Shown here piece by piece: positions 12,346-24,392 of a stretch of DNA of 52,994 nucleotides. Made by a program: the position numbers and the translations under genes. The stretch is from Chara braunii (lineage: Eukaryota; Streptophyta; Charophyceae; Charales; Characeae). The notes beneath the pieces were generated by a model. The model made no database searches. It saw only the letters and a program-made list of their open reading frames with translations, and was not told the origin of the DNA. The first letter of the stretch is position 1. The number at the start of each line of letters is the position of its first letter. The stretch covers positions 1,107,119 through 1,160,112 of the forward strand of contig BFEA01000323.1 of the NCBI GenBank assembly GCA_003427395.1. Direction: 5' to 3'.

Positions 12346-15300
12346 TTTATATTTTTTTGTTCCCTAGCGTTTGTTTTTATTTTTTTTTATTTTTCCTACT
12401 TTTATTGATGTCTTTGAACGGCGACCCGTTCCGAGATCGGCGTCGGAGCCAACGGACCTAGCTTGTCTTCTACATCGTCGGGCGCAGCAATCGAAGACCT
12501 TGAGCACACGTTTTTTCTTTGGCAGGGCCATTTGGGTCTCCTGCGTGTTGGGAAGTTGATAAAATTTCGTAATCCTACCCGTTTTGAACAGCGGACCGAA
12601 CGGGTTAATGTGCTTTATGGCCAGTGGGTGCTTTGGCCCACGACACGGGAAAAAACCTGGGTGGCGAAGGCCGTTTGAAGATGTACGGTCCGCCACCGGT
12701 TGTTTGTTGCTAGAGGTTCGAGTATGAACATGCCCGATGAGTGGGGGATTGTGCCTTGGCAGAGCGAGCCAGAGGATGTCGGGGCGGAAGCCACCATGCC
12801 CAGGCCAACCGGGCACAGGGGAACTTTTTTCCCACATTGATCGTCAAAGTCCCGACAGGATATCTGCTACTACCGCAACGATCTGTGTTGGGACCAACCT
12901 CACCTAGGCTCATGCTGTGGGTCTCACAGTAAGCCTACGCCCTCGTATTCATCGTGGGCGTTGGGATCACTGCGATAGTCATGCGTAAGTCGCACAATAC
13001 AGCACCATCGGTCGTGGACGCTGATCGATTTGATAGGTGAGTAGTTGCATACTCCCTAGCAGATCTCGACTTCCATGACCACCGCCCTGCTGTCTGTATC
13101 AACCAACACTCTTTGTGATGTATGGGTTAGCGCACTCGCGGGGCATAAACGGGGAGCAAGGCGGGCAGAGAGCCGACGAGCCAAGGGCGCAGGGAGGCGG
13201 GACAAACCTCGACGGGGTTCGACGCAAGGTGCATGTGGGGCAAAAAAGGAGCAGCGGCTATGGGAGAGAAAAAGTTACATGGCCCGCCCGTTCGTTGATG
13301 GAATCAGGCGGGGTGAGATGGTAGGTATGGGGTTTTGGGCCGGGCGAACACGAATATGAAGTTAGTTTTAGAAGAAAACTTGTAGAAAGAGAGGTTTGTA
13401 GTGAAAATGGTGCGCGGGGGATGGCAGAAACGAGCAAGGAAGGGAGGTGAGAAACGCTTATCTCCCTCATTTCTCCACGGAATGGGGCGAGGGAGAGTGC
13501 TAAATGAGGATTGTCTATAACTGCGAGTCGGATGGCGAGGTTAGTTTTGCTATAGGATTAGTGGTATAGGAGTTAGGAGGAAAATGTGGTGCATGGAGGA
13601 GACGAAGACTTAGGCGGAGAAGTGGTATAGCTGGCTCGTTTCCCAGTGAAAACGAGCGAGCGAAGGTTTGGATTCAGGATTTGGGAGGGCCGCGCGCCTG
13701 ATAGCCATGGCGGATTCTGTGTTTGGCCAACGAAGTCGGAGAAATGGGTGATAAGAACTGCGCGTATGAGGGCTCGACTTGATGCGGGAAAAGAACAGTA
13801 ACTGTTGCGCCCAATCTGTGATAGAAACGGGAAGGCTAGGATTCGTTGCAGGGGTCCTGGGCATACGCGAGCTGATTGGCAACGGGAAATTCGTAGATGG
13901 GGCCATGAATCCAATAGAATGGTGTAGCTGCGCCCGGGGGAAGGTTAGCAAAATATTGCTTCATCAGGACATGTTTTAGCGGTAGATTTATTTCAATCTT
14001 GCTCATTCTGTCGACGGAAGCCGCCTCCCGCTATCTCTCCTTGTGCACGCGCCACGGTAGCCTTACACCTATCGAGCTCCTTAATCCCTGCCTATACCAA
14101 AAATTTCCCTTCAATATATATGTTCGTCGATGGGTCTTCCCCATATCTCAGGGAAGATTCATCCCGTATCAGCCACCTCGTAACCACGGACAGTGTGTGG
14201 TTAGGTCGAGAAGTGGTCTAGTAAGAGGAGGGGAGGAAAGGATCTGTGAGCTTGGAAAAAAAAAAGACGTGGTGAGAAAAGGGAGGTTGGGAAATACGTA
14301 CCTGACAAGTGTATTCAATTCTACTCTAGTGGAACATTCATTCCGATTTTGCTCATTTGTCGACCGAAGCAGTGGGGGAGAGCCGAGTAGTCTGGAGACT
14401 TACCGACGGGCGATGCATTGCTCATCCCAACGATGAAGTAGCGAAGAGGCGAGTGCGAGATCACAAACTTACCTGTTGCTGTTCAATTTTTCTCGTTCTG
14501 TCGTTGGGAGTGTGGAGCAAACCGTGTGATTGGAGGCTTACCTGCAGAGTGGTATGTCGTGCCTACAAGTCTTCCGCCTTCAGTCCTAGCATCTGTTTGT
14601 TGCACCACCTGCTCGGTTGTTGTCGCAACTACTTCCCCTGTGCCATCAGGAGTTGCCCAACCAATTGTGGCCACTACTGCGACTAGGAGGCCGACCGGGA
14701 GCATGAGGGAGCGGGGAGGAGTAAGAGCAGCAAGAAAGAGGGAGTGAGCAGAGAGGCTGAGGACCTACCTGGTCGACGGTACACTGCACATCTCGCCATA
14801 CGGAGTAGCGGGAGGCTAGCCATGGGACCGAAGACTCACCCGTCGGCCGATGCACTGCCTAGTATCATATTGAGTGAGGCAACTGCAGGCAGACCGTGAG
14901 ATGCAGGCTTACTAACCGACATGTTGTTCGCCGCTGATGAAGGAGCTGCAAAGCAGTATACGTACCTGTTTGGTTGGGGCGTTGTCCATTCTGTCGGCAG
15001 GAGTAGCGATGGGGTCGGGCGCGAGTTGAAGACATTCTGGTTGGTCGTGTGTTACCTATCTCGTTAGAGCGGTAGACGCAACGGGCCAACCACGGAGGTG
15101 GCAGACTTACTTGTTGGTCGACGTACTACCTAGCCTGTTAGACGGAGTAACGGTTGGAGTGAGCCGCTGGGATTTGAATGTCAGTGCAGGTTAGATTCGA
15201 ATAGCGTGAGGGGTGTACCTACTCGAATGCAATTTTTTTGACTTCGCCAGGGCAGTTCGGTTATAAGTTGAAACGGTGTGATTTGAGGGATAACCACGCT

Positions 15301-15619
15301 CTGCAAACAAGTTGCGGCTGCACTGAAGTTACTATGACCAATGAATTATTGTCATAAAAGGTTCACCGTTTTTTTGTCGCTATTGTTGTCGAGTTCGCAG
15401 CACACTTTGCCATATGGTCCGCAACAGGCATCGCTGCGTATTTATAATACAGAGGGTTGGTTGCGTACTTCCAAGTTCAGTAAGGGGAGACAACACTGCA
15501 GTTTAGGAAAGTGGTCAAGCTGCAAAAGAGGGGCTATCATTGCGGCTTGGAGGACCATCAAGGTGGTTTTACTCTTCATCTAGACTTCAGTTCGGCCATT
15601 TTATTGCATTCTTTTACTA

Positions 15620-15910
15620 CCATTGAGGGACCCTCAGGCACGTCAAGGAATCAAGACCCTTCCACGTCAGTTTAAGTTCATCCCTCTTGGATCTGAGCGA
15701 CTGAATGACTCTCATTCTTCCCTTCTTACTCTTCGTATAGTCTTGTGTTCGGAGAGGAAGGCGGCAGGCGGGATTGCAACCCGTAATCTGTACCAAGGCC
15801 TCTGTGGGAGGTTGCCCCACCGATTGCGGGAGCTCTGCCAGAACCCAACCGAGATTCTGGAGGCAGGGAACTGGGTGGTAATCATCATTTTCGTTTATAA
15901 ACCCAGTTAA
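15620..15910 (+). repeat. Conserved F-G block of R1
   Basis: This is the best-conserved stretch of the composite repeat. It is shared with 28190-28480 (inverted), 31800-32080 (direct) and 44030-44300 (inverted). It has a purine-rich run AGAGGAAGGCGGCAGGCGGG followed by ATTGCAACCCG, which looks like a polypurine tract abutting a TG start. In the alternative two-kb LTR model this would be the LTR left border. The matching open frame on both strands is not protein-like. Confidence 0.55.
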
Positions 15911-16189
15911 CACCCTTATCTTTACATTTTGCTATCTTTTGACTAAGTATACTACATGTGTCCCTATTGACTTTATGTTTGCCTTTCTGGACAGAAGTCA
16001 GAGCTAAGTAAAAAAATGCATGAGCAATATCAGTTTGATCTTTGTTTGTTTGTTTGAATTCAAATTGCAAAAACGTTTTTACATTGGGGGAATGCAGGAG
16101 GAAAGTGGTTTTCCTTGTGATTGACCGGGTCAACCAAAGGTTGGGCATTGTTTATAAGTTGAATGACACAGTGCTATGATTATTTTTTA

Positions 16190-16703
16190 CTGCCTGGAGA
16201 ACAAGACAATTGTTCCTAAGTTGGATGGTATGGTTACCCTGGCTTGCGAGGGTTGTCTGTGATTGCCTTTTAAGGGACCAAGCAATTGTTCCTAAGTTGG
16301 ATGGTTTGGTTGCCTTAGTTTATTTTGGGGTTCCTCATGTTTCTTTTGTTTTTGAAAAAGAGAGTTAGAACAATTGTTCTATAAGGTTGGATGACTCGAA
16401 CTTTTTCTTATTTATTTTGAGGGAGAATCAGGTGAAGGACCGGACATAAGTTACTAAGTTAGATGATTTGGTCTGGATTCACTTACATGCTGAAACCAAA
16501 TGATAAATTTTGTATATACTCAAATACTATTATATTTACGAACATGCTAGGCAGACATAGTTTCTAAGTTGAACGGTCTGATTATAGTTTATTACAAAAT
16601 AAAGAGAGTATCAATTAATAATAAATTGAGGGTAAGAGATGCAAGTTGAACCTTGTTTTTGAGTTGAACGGTTTAGTCGTATGCTACCTTAAAAGATTAA
16701 GTG

Positions 16704-16735
<32 letters not shown>

Positions 16736-16910
16736 ACTTGGCTACTTAAGCAGTTCAGGGCGACTAGGCATTGTACTAAATTGAACGGTCTAGTCACATG
16801 CCCAAAGAAAAAGAAAAAAAATAGTGTCCTGTGTTTTGTGTATATTCAATGGTGGAGCAAGACCATATTTTCTAAGCTGGATGGTTTAGCTATACGCCTT
16901 GTGTAAACAG
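16190..16910 (+). repeat. E array of R1 (diverged)
   Basis: Units of about 75-110 bp contain TTCCTAAGTTGGATGGT or a near variant, the R1 version of the E core that reads CATAAGTTTGGGTGGT in R3. Copies lie near 16215, 16290, 16380, 16460, 16560, 16655, 16780 and 16870. Confidence 0.75.
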
Positions 16911-17211
16911 GGTATAAGGGATAAATCATTGAAAGACTATGAACTATTGTTCACAAGGTTCAACCTTGGAACTGTGTTAGAGTAATTATCATTGTGGTTT
17001 AGACTTGCATATGGTTGAGTGACAGATTTACTTAGTTCGAGTTTTAATTTGAGAGGTAGTTACTTTAGATACTCACGAAGTGCTAGAGCTATAGGAGTTC
17101 GTTCAATTCCTATATTTTCTTAGCTAACTTTTTTTCCTTAGGTCAATTCTCGCATTTTCTGGAATCATTTGTTATACTTGGCTTTGTATAAATTTTGGAA
17201 AGGTACTTCTC

Positions 17212-18572
17212 CTACGGGGAGCGCTGCGAAAATTTCTACAAAATCAAGGAGTTAGTCTAATCTTACTTTCAAAGTTCAATTTTTTTCTAAATTTTATATC
17301 CGGCTTTGTAAAAATTTAGAAAGTCTTCATTTCTAAGGGAAGTGTTGTCCAAAGTTTTGATAATTCAGGGAGTTAAATTTGAGAAGTCATAATCATTTCA
17401 GATTTTATTTTTAGTTTTCGATAAATTTTGGAAAGCTACATTCTCTACGGGAAGCTCAACTGACATTTCTGCAAAAATCTAAGGAGTTAGTTAAATTTTG
17501 TCTTGACAGGACCTCAAGTTTTATTTCGAGTTCTTACCCGACTTAGTAAAAATCTGGGAAGTTTACTCTTTTAAAGAAGATGTTGTGCAAAGTTTTGTTA
17601 ATTCAGGGAGTTCGATAAAATTTAACCTTCTAGAGTTAAACCACCAGTACCTCCGCCAATGTTGGGAAATTACGTTGTCCTGGTCAGTACCCGAAGTTTT
17701 CGGTGTTCGGACACAGGGTCAACAATATCCCAAAAATCGTAGTTTTCTTTTGCCCGTGCACGAAAAAAAAAAGGAAAAAAAAAAGCCTTTGTACTGCAAT
17801 GATGTCAGGCAGGGTAGTCTAGGAGGCCGTGCTCACAGTCTTGAATGCATCTTACAACAAAGACGGTCACATTCTGAAACATGTTTTTTTTTTTTTTTTA
17901 CTTCTCTTTTTTTTGTTATGTGTCCCCTGCCAACGAGGCAGGGCGGAATCCGTGATCTGCTCTAGCTGTGTTTCCTCAGTTGATTGTAACCCTGATGTAT
18001 TCAGTCGTTTTCAAGGCTGAATCTGTGTTTCCGGTTTTTTTTTTCTTGTTTTCGTTTTCTGGAATCTGACAATCTGAGTCCGTGATATGCTCGAGCTGTG
18101 TTCCCTAAGAGGATTGTAACCCTGTTTACACTGACACTTACGAGAATGTATCTTGCCATTTTCACGGCCAAATCCGTGTTCTTGTCTTTTTTTTTTTTTT
18201 GAGTTTCTGGAATCTGACAACCTTGCCACGGGGCTGAGATGCCCTCACTGAGGGCACACTCACACTAATACTTCCGATAATGTATACAACTGCAATCACC
18301 CCCAAAACTTTGTTTCATTTTCATGTTTTGTGAGTTTTCACGGCCGCAATTTTTATTTTTATTTTATTTTTATATTTTTTTTTCCCCTTCCCGTGAGAGA
18401 ACCATAAAGAAATGGAGTGGGACCCAGGCTCGGCAAAACTCGGAGCGCAGTGAAAATCAGGGTCGGCAAAAACAGGCTCGGAGGTACTGGTGGTTTAAGG
18501 ATCATTTCTATTTTCATATTTAGACTAGTATAAGTTATGAGAAGTCTTTTTTCCTATGCGAAGCGCTGTTGG
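17212..18572 (+). repeat. D array of R1, five ~120-bp monomers in A-B-A-B-A order, interrupted
   Basis: A-type monomers carry CTACGGGAAGCGCTGCCG-like cores near 17212, 17447 and 18555. B-type monomers carry CTAAGGGAAGTGTTGTCC-like cores near 17332 and 17570. The fifth monomer is displaced by the 855-bp element at 17640-18494. Once that is subtracted, the spacing returns to about 120 bp. Confidence 0.85.
17640..18494. mobile_element. TTAA-flanked non-autonomous DNA transposon (MITE-like)
   Basis: The 16-base ends are perfect inverted repeats: ACCACCAGTACCTCCG at 17640-17655 and its complement at 18479-18494. TTAA flanks both sides (17636-17639 and 18495-18498). Removing the element and one TTAA rejoins the B and A monomers of the D array, so the insertion site is confirmed by uninterrupted copies in R2, R3 and R5. 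The 855-bp interior is non-coding. It contains about three degenerate ~130-160-bp units sharing TTTCTGGAATCTGACAA, GATTGTAACCCTG and CACGGCC, plus long T tracts. TTAA duplications are typical of piggyBac-type transposases, but the terminal sequence does not match the piggyBac ends I know, so the superfamily is unproven. Confidence 0.88.
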
Positions 18573-18864
18573 AATTTTCTTAGTTTAAAGGAGTTAAATT
18601 ATATTTTGAAAGGTGACAATTCTGACAATCCATCTTGCATAGGGGAGATTCTGCCAACATTTACCTTTCTTTGGGCACTAGAGTAGAGTTATACTTAGAG
18701 ATAGGTATTAGGAAAATCTAGAGAGGGAACGTGTCATGGAGAGTTATTCTCCATACACTGATAGTCGAGCATTGGGCATTGACCTGTTTTGTGTTGCAAA
18801 CCTTTTTTTGACATTTCGATTCAGGATCGAGCTAGTTTCAACTTGATCCCACAAGGATCATCTT

Positions 18865-18883
18865 CTGTTATCACTGATAACAG
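18865..18883. other. Conserved C-segment hairpin (R1 copy)
   Basis: CTGTTATC and GATAACAG pair perfectly around the three-base loop ACT. The same hairpin is found at 25872-25890 (R2, perfect), 34165-34183 (R3, perfect), 38826-38845 (R4, near perfect) and 41870-41888 (R5, central six pairs). Confidence 0.8.
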
Positions 18884-20200
18884 GCCGGTTGGTTGATTGC
18901 CGACATGTCGGCTCACTACATAACTTTGCTTACAACTATACCTCAACTTGATGTCTTTTCCCTGAGATTTGATATGTTTTGTTTGAGGGTTTTAACCAGA
19001 CTTCTTCTAACGACCATTATAAAGAACTTACGAAACTTTATGGAAAGTTTGACAATGACTTTAATTTGTTGTGTGTGTCTGCATTTTATGCATGTTAGTA
19101 TTTGAAGCTTGGTATACGAGCCTTACTTTTGAGGCAATGAGAATGACAACCTTGTGTTCGCACGATGTGCATACCTGATGGATTTATCTTCCTTTTTTTC
19201 TATTTTATCTCGAGTTCTGATATAATATGGGTGTTGGGGTGCCTATTTATTTACTGAGTGATTTTGCTTGTTAATTTTTTATACTAGTTGGACGTTGAAG
19301 TCTGTAGCAGCCGTCAAAGTGAAACCCCTTAACTTATCTCCAACCCCTGTATGATGAAGCTCGTCTCCAAGGCCATAAGTTTTAACTGCCACGACAAGTC
19401 AGAACATGTCTACCACCCACTCTCTGCAGGGTGTAGAAAAGGGTGTGGTTCTCAACCACCATGGCGGTTGTTTTGCGTTGAGAGATTAACCCTTCAGGAG
19501 TGTGTCAGCCGACAGTTGAGTGTCGAACGTGATCCTCGAGACCACGAAGGGCCACGTGATTATGGGTACTACATAGTACGCCATTATTGCGACTGCTTGC
19601 GTGTTCAGGCATGGCTAGTCAATATGAGAAAGCTCTGCGTCCGCGCGGTTTTATCTTAGGTCCCTCGCTCGATGCCTAACCGATTTATGAGTTAAAAGGT
19701 TATGGGTTGGATACCGAAGGGACAATGAGTGTTTTGTTTCTGTGTGTATTTTGATTTTATGTTCTTAGCGTGGTGTAATGCGTGGTAAGAAGGATGCCTC
19801 CTAGTCGACCGACGACGAGTCCCACTTGGGATTTAAGCCCTCCAGTGTGTCGGTTCGCGTACGGGTCCGACAAAGGTGTAGGACTGTGTGTACCCTCTAT
19901 GCTACAACGTGCGAGAAACGTCCTCGGTTTGGCCACCTCTGCGATTGCAGTTGATTAACTTTCGCATGTGGTTCAGTAGTTGGGCAAGGATACACCCACC
20001 TAAGGAATGGTGACAGCTCCCGCAGGTGGAGGAAAGTTGTACATTGCGTGGTCCTATCTTGTCGCAGAGGTATAAGTGGCACACTCAGACGGTGCGACGA
20101 TAAAAGCTCCATTTGCACAGTGAAAAAAGGATAAAAGTCCTGCTACAAATCCTGCATGACCGGACCGGGAGGATCCCGTGTGGGACGGATACACTCGACA

Positions 20201-20640
20201 GTGTGACACCGAAATAGCATAGTGTGTCCAAGGATCAAGCGGAGTGACGGAATGGGGTGAGTCTAGCAACTGTCTCAGTATATCATAGCGGAGGGACAAA
20301 CCAGTGGTGGAGGATTGGTTGAGGTGAGAGGGTGCAACCAAATTTGGAGATAAAAACTCAATAACAATGTAGTAGAGGTTTTACATATCGCATGGTCACC
20401 ACATTGCCAATGCACACCTCATGTGTGCAACAGACCTTCTGCCTCACTCTACTCAGTCAGTCTAGAAGCGTACGCTCCCTTCGAATATATACTCCAACTA
20501 CCCACTATGCTCGGGCACTTCGTGTTTCCACGTTTACTCGATGAAGAAAAATAAAAATTCAGCAAATAAAAACCGAAATTCAAGATGCAAGAAAGTACCA
20601 CTTAACCACAAGTCAGGAGATGCAGAAGGCGGGAAGGTAG
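20201..20640. other. Unassigned spacer between R1 and the Penelope-like element
   Basis: No coding potential, and no match by eye to the internal region at 46.4-51.7 kb. It may hold the 3' end of the Penelope-like element or host sequence. I see no poly(A) tail, target duplication or hammerhead core (CTGATGA) here. Confidence 0.4.
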
Positions 20641-23600
20641 CTTCATTCGAGTGGGATGAATACGACAGAGTCCGATCCCCTCACCTGTCGCCTTATTGCG
20701 CGAGCCTTCCTTATGTTCTTCGTTCTTGAGGTGAAGTTATCGGCGTAGCAGTTACTATCCGATCGTCCGTTGTCTTGATGTTGCGGCTCCGCCGTGCATG
20801 GGTCCAATCTGTTTGTACTCATGTCGCTTTCTCGTCCAAATCCGGTTGAGAAAAAGTCCCCTTTCCTTAGGCCGCAGAACCTTTGCTTCTGATAAATACT
20901 CTGTCCTTGGATCGAGCCTTTGGCGTGGCTGTCTTTATCTTGTCGCCCTTTGTTTTTTTCCGATACTTCCAGATTCGCTGTGTGTAGGTCATATTGCCTG
21001 TATCCACGTTGCCCGGATACACAGACCATTTTTTTCGGGTCGAGCCCTGGTGCACACAACCTGGTTGGGCCGTTCTCAAGTTACTCCCAGTTACGATTGC
21101 ATTGTTGAGGCCTATGGGCCATTTCGGGCCATATCCCACCCACCCTCCCGGACATACGCCTTAGTGCTTCTAAGAAGATTCCTGTCGGAAAATCCATGCC
21201 TTTCAATTCTCTATGTAGTGTGATGAGAATAACGGGGAGGAGCGCATCCGTGTTTGTGTTCATTCTGATTCGGTGTAATGTTCCAATCACTGTAGCTATC
21301 TTCTGTTCAATTGAGCCAAAATATTTTAAACTTATGGTAATCATATATTTAGGCTTTGTTGGGTCAGCCCAAATACTTTCTGAATTCTTAAATTTGCGCA
21401 TGCATATTAGCTCTGTTGGTTTGTTAAGAACAAAGACCTTTGTCTCCAGAAATTCGAGAATGTTAAGGTCATTGTCAGTTCGTTCCAATCCTAGTTCTTC
21501 GTGATAGCAGTTGGTAATGTCATTCATGGTTTTCTCGATTGTATCTTTATATGTCTGGCTTCCATTTTTGTACAGTCCAACGAGCATCAGGTCATCAACA
21601 TACCTTTTTCCCGTTAAGTATCTTGTATCTCTTCCAATTGATCTTGCAAACTTGTTTTTTGTCCTCCCATTGGTATCCCTCTGTTCTGTTTGAGTATCTC
21701 CCCCGCAGATTTGAAAACGACGTTCCTTAGGAAAAATGCAACAGTTCTTTCGATATCCTGGAATCTGATCGAATTTCATCCTGGTTCACTGGCGGATTTA
21801 CATAATGTCGCTCCTTTACCTCTGTTCTTAACCCTGACCCAATGGTGTCCTGCGGTTTTAAACCCTGAGATTATCCATTGGATAGCATCTCTCACTTCAT
21901 CGTGTGGAATTCGTGAGAACATTTCCTTGATATCATACGTTTTTACCGTTATCTCAAGGTTTTCTTTTTTGGCTCTTGAGTTTTTTCCCTGCAAGAAAGG
22001 CTTTAGGTTTTGCCCTGGCATTAGGTTGAAGTGTCGCTGCCTGCATCTTCTTATCATAAGGTTAAGTGCTTTGACCAGTATAGCTCCGACAAATCTCAAT
22101 AGGTTAGCAAATGATGGATAGATAGGGCGTTTCTTCTCCAAGTCTTTGTCCTTACTCATGACAAACGCATCCTGGATTTTCCCTTTCCTGTCCCAATTGC
22201 CGACTTTGTTTAGTTTTGTTTATCAAATTCTTCTTTCAGTCTTCTTATGATCATTCCTTCTGTTTCATTCATCTTTTCAAAATCTGGGTTGTCATTGAAT
22301 GTCTTCCTCAAACCATCATGATACAATATTGGACATTCGATTAATGTTGCCCCTGGATTTCGATCCAAAGGAGACATTACAAGTCCAGCGAAGGCATGCT
22401 TCACTCCGTACACATATTCTATTGTGATTGCACCCTCCGTGTTTATTGCTCTCGTTCTTGTTATCTTTGTTGGTGACACCCAAAAATGATCCGTGATTAC
22501 AATTTTCTTCAAATTTGGCAGTCCATTTCTGCAGGCATTAGTGATCGAGTCTAGGCATGCAATTCGTCCGGGAAAGGGGACATTCCGGGAGTTGTATAGG
22601 AAGGGATCAATCTCTTCGATATCGTTTAATCTGACCCGTACGTGCCCATTATACTTGGGCAGTTCGAACCTCTGACATGAGCATTATGGAACTGGTCTAG
22701 AGGTCACTGTCCTATGGTTATGCAAGATGTTTGAGACTGATCTGAATTTTTTCCATACTACCCTCAGTTTCTTCTGCATCAGGTCTGCGAGTTCGCAGGG
22801 ACTGACCTTCCCTTTAATCGAATTGCGTGTTTCATGCTCGACACATTTCTTATCAATCGATAAGCAAAATTGTATTTTAATGACCATCCACTCCCTCAGA
22901 TTTACTCCTAATCTCTTCTTTATTTAATTTGAGATTAGACTGCGAATAATTTGCCTGCCTCTTTTTGTGTTGATGCATTTAAGACCTTTCAACACATTGA
23001 GTAGTTGTACAACGCCGTTTCCATTTAGAATCTTTTTTCGTTTCCATGGTGCCCTCAACAAGAAGATAAGTTCAACCTTTCGTTTATCTGTTGCAGATGC
23101 GGTTTTAACAAGACATGTCAGTTCAAAGTTCCCACCTTCCTCAAATAGTGTTTTCATATTTTTCAACAATATCATACAATCGTAGGTTCTAAATTCAGAT
23201 TCCCCGTAGACCAGACGGATCAGCCTCCATGATGATATCCATTTGTTGCCCCCTGAACATTGGATCCGAACCGGTCTGTGTTTTACCTTTGTTTTTTTCA
23301 GAATATTAATCAGGTTCACTGTTTTTGTATCATCGGGAAGGTCGGAGTTAAAGGAGATGGGTTGCCACACTTGGATATAACTCATTCTTCCTTTTTTCTT
23401 TCTCGCTTTTCCTTGCTTCCTATTTGGTTTGCATTTCCTTTGGTTGAGGTCTGGGTTATCGCTATTAATGATCTTCGTTTTCATCATTTTTAATTCATGT
23501 TGTGTGCCAAACCATAATGGAATGATAGTATACGTTTCCGATCCCTCTTTCCCCAACTACTTATGTACTTTATATATAGGATTAAACGAGCATCTCGAGT

Positions 23601-24392
23601 GTTCCCTCCATCGTTCAACGAGCCTTTTGCTAGTCTGGCCTATATAGGTCTGTTTACATAAAGGAGAAACGAGAAGGTACACACACGATCCAGTTTTCTC
23701 GGTCTCGGAGAGTCTAACTAGGTTCCAGTTCACCCAGTACTTAATAAAGGTTTGACCCGATTTAGCAAACCCAACCAAATTGCGAGCATAGTTCTAATCT
23801 GAAAGGCAATTTCCAAATCCTGCTTGGTTTCTCCTTCGTACGTCTTGATCGCATTGCAGATTCTTCTGAGAACGCGGAGCAGAGTCCTCTTTGAGAGAGC
23901 TAGTTCCCCGGGATGACTTCATTTTCCTCCTCATTGTCGGAGTTGTTACTCTCGTCTTCCTCATCATGATCGTCTCCGGTGTTGTCGCAACCATCCCCAT
24001 TCAGCAACTTTGTGAATTCTTCGGTATCTTGTTTTGCTAGCTCCCATGCATTCTTATCTTTCCTCTCCCACTTGATATTTCTCTTCACGCAAAGGCTTTT
24101 GATCTTCTTGCCGGTCATTTCCATATAGTGGTCCAACCTCTGCCTCATATATTCCACGATCCCAACCTCCTCACGCTCCTTCCCCCCTCTATTCATCACT
24201 AACTTTTCTTCTTCGTTTTCCGATCCGTCACTATTGGTGGTTGATATGACACACGCTTCATAATTGATGATTGATAGACCTCACTTGTCTAACGGCGATC
24301 CATGTTAATGATTAACTATGTAAGAGACTCATTGTTTTTCTCTATCGCTACTTGTATGTGTTCCAAGTGCATGTTGTACATGACCTTGGCGG
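20641..24392 (-). mobile_element. Penelope-like retroelement, decayed, with N-terminal GIY-YIG (boundaries uncertain)
   Basis: Minus-strand retroelement remnant between the head-to-head A ends of R1 and R2. The coding part (about 24283-21081) is described separately. The stretch 21080-20641 keeps some open frame but no motif and is probably 3' untranslated or terminal sequence. The right limit is set by the A terminus of R2 at 24393. I could not find terminal pseudo-LTRs, a hammerhead ribozyme or target-site duplications. Domain order (endonuclease before RT) matches the permuted Penelope-like clade described from green algae, protists and invertebrates (Chlamys and Naiad types), not the canonical type with a C-terminal endonuclease. 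Confidence 0.8.
21081..24199 (-). pseudogene. Broken GIY-YIG endonuclease / reverse transcriptase polyprotein of a Penelope-like element
   Basis: The product would nick target DNA (GIY-YIG) and reverse-transcribe its own RNA. Reading from 24199: a basic-helical stretch with KSLCVKRNIKW that recalls a SAP fold, an acidic tract (to about 23906), then GIY-YIG (23778-23557) with GSCVYLL, TYIGQT (YIG codons 23638-23646) and ERWREH, which supplies the usual Arg and His. A linker follows, with CSC near 22675-22683. RT comes next: VMSKDKDLEKKRPIYPSF (motif 1), YDIKEMFSRIPH (catalytic Asp codon 21932-21934), RGIPMGG (21662-21688, motif B), YVDDLMLVG (YVDD codons 21591-21602) and the FLETKV region. In-frame stops are TAG 23794, TAG 23557, TAA 22924, TAA 22684 and TGA 21776. 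The reading frame changes near 23910, near 22205 and between motif B and YVDD (~21660). It is clearly inactive. The open frame extends upstream to about 24283; the first ATG is near 24196. The RT assignment is strong and the SAP-like call weak. Confidence 0.85.

Larger units (their letters stand above)
12346..20200 (+). mobile_element. Composite repeat copy R1 (J-I-H-G-F-E-D-C-B-A)
   Basis: Order left to right: J (12.35-13.06 kb), I (13.1-14.0), H (14.3-15.2, degenerate units containing ACTTACCTG and TTCATTCTGTCG), F-G (15.6-15.9), E (16.2-16.9), D (17.2-18.6), then C-B-A to 20200. The A terminus reads GGATACACTCGACA, the complement of the TGTCGAG start seen in the plus-facing copies. In the LTR reading this is a 5' LTR ending in CA. 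The sequence after 20200 is GTGTGACACCG and gives no clear primer site. R1 is more diverged than R5 or R6. It carries a separate DNA element in its D array and an (AT)n run at 16707-16735. No protein is encoded. Confidence 0.6.

Noticed and set aside
20641-24392. Hammerhead ribozyme at the Penelope-like element ends
   Set aside because: No CTGATGA core with a matching GAAA was found near either end by eye; a covariance-model search would be decisive.
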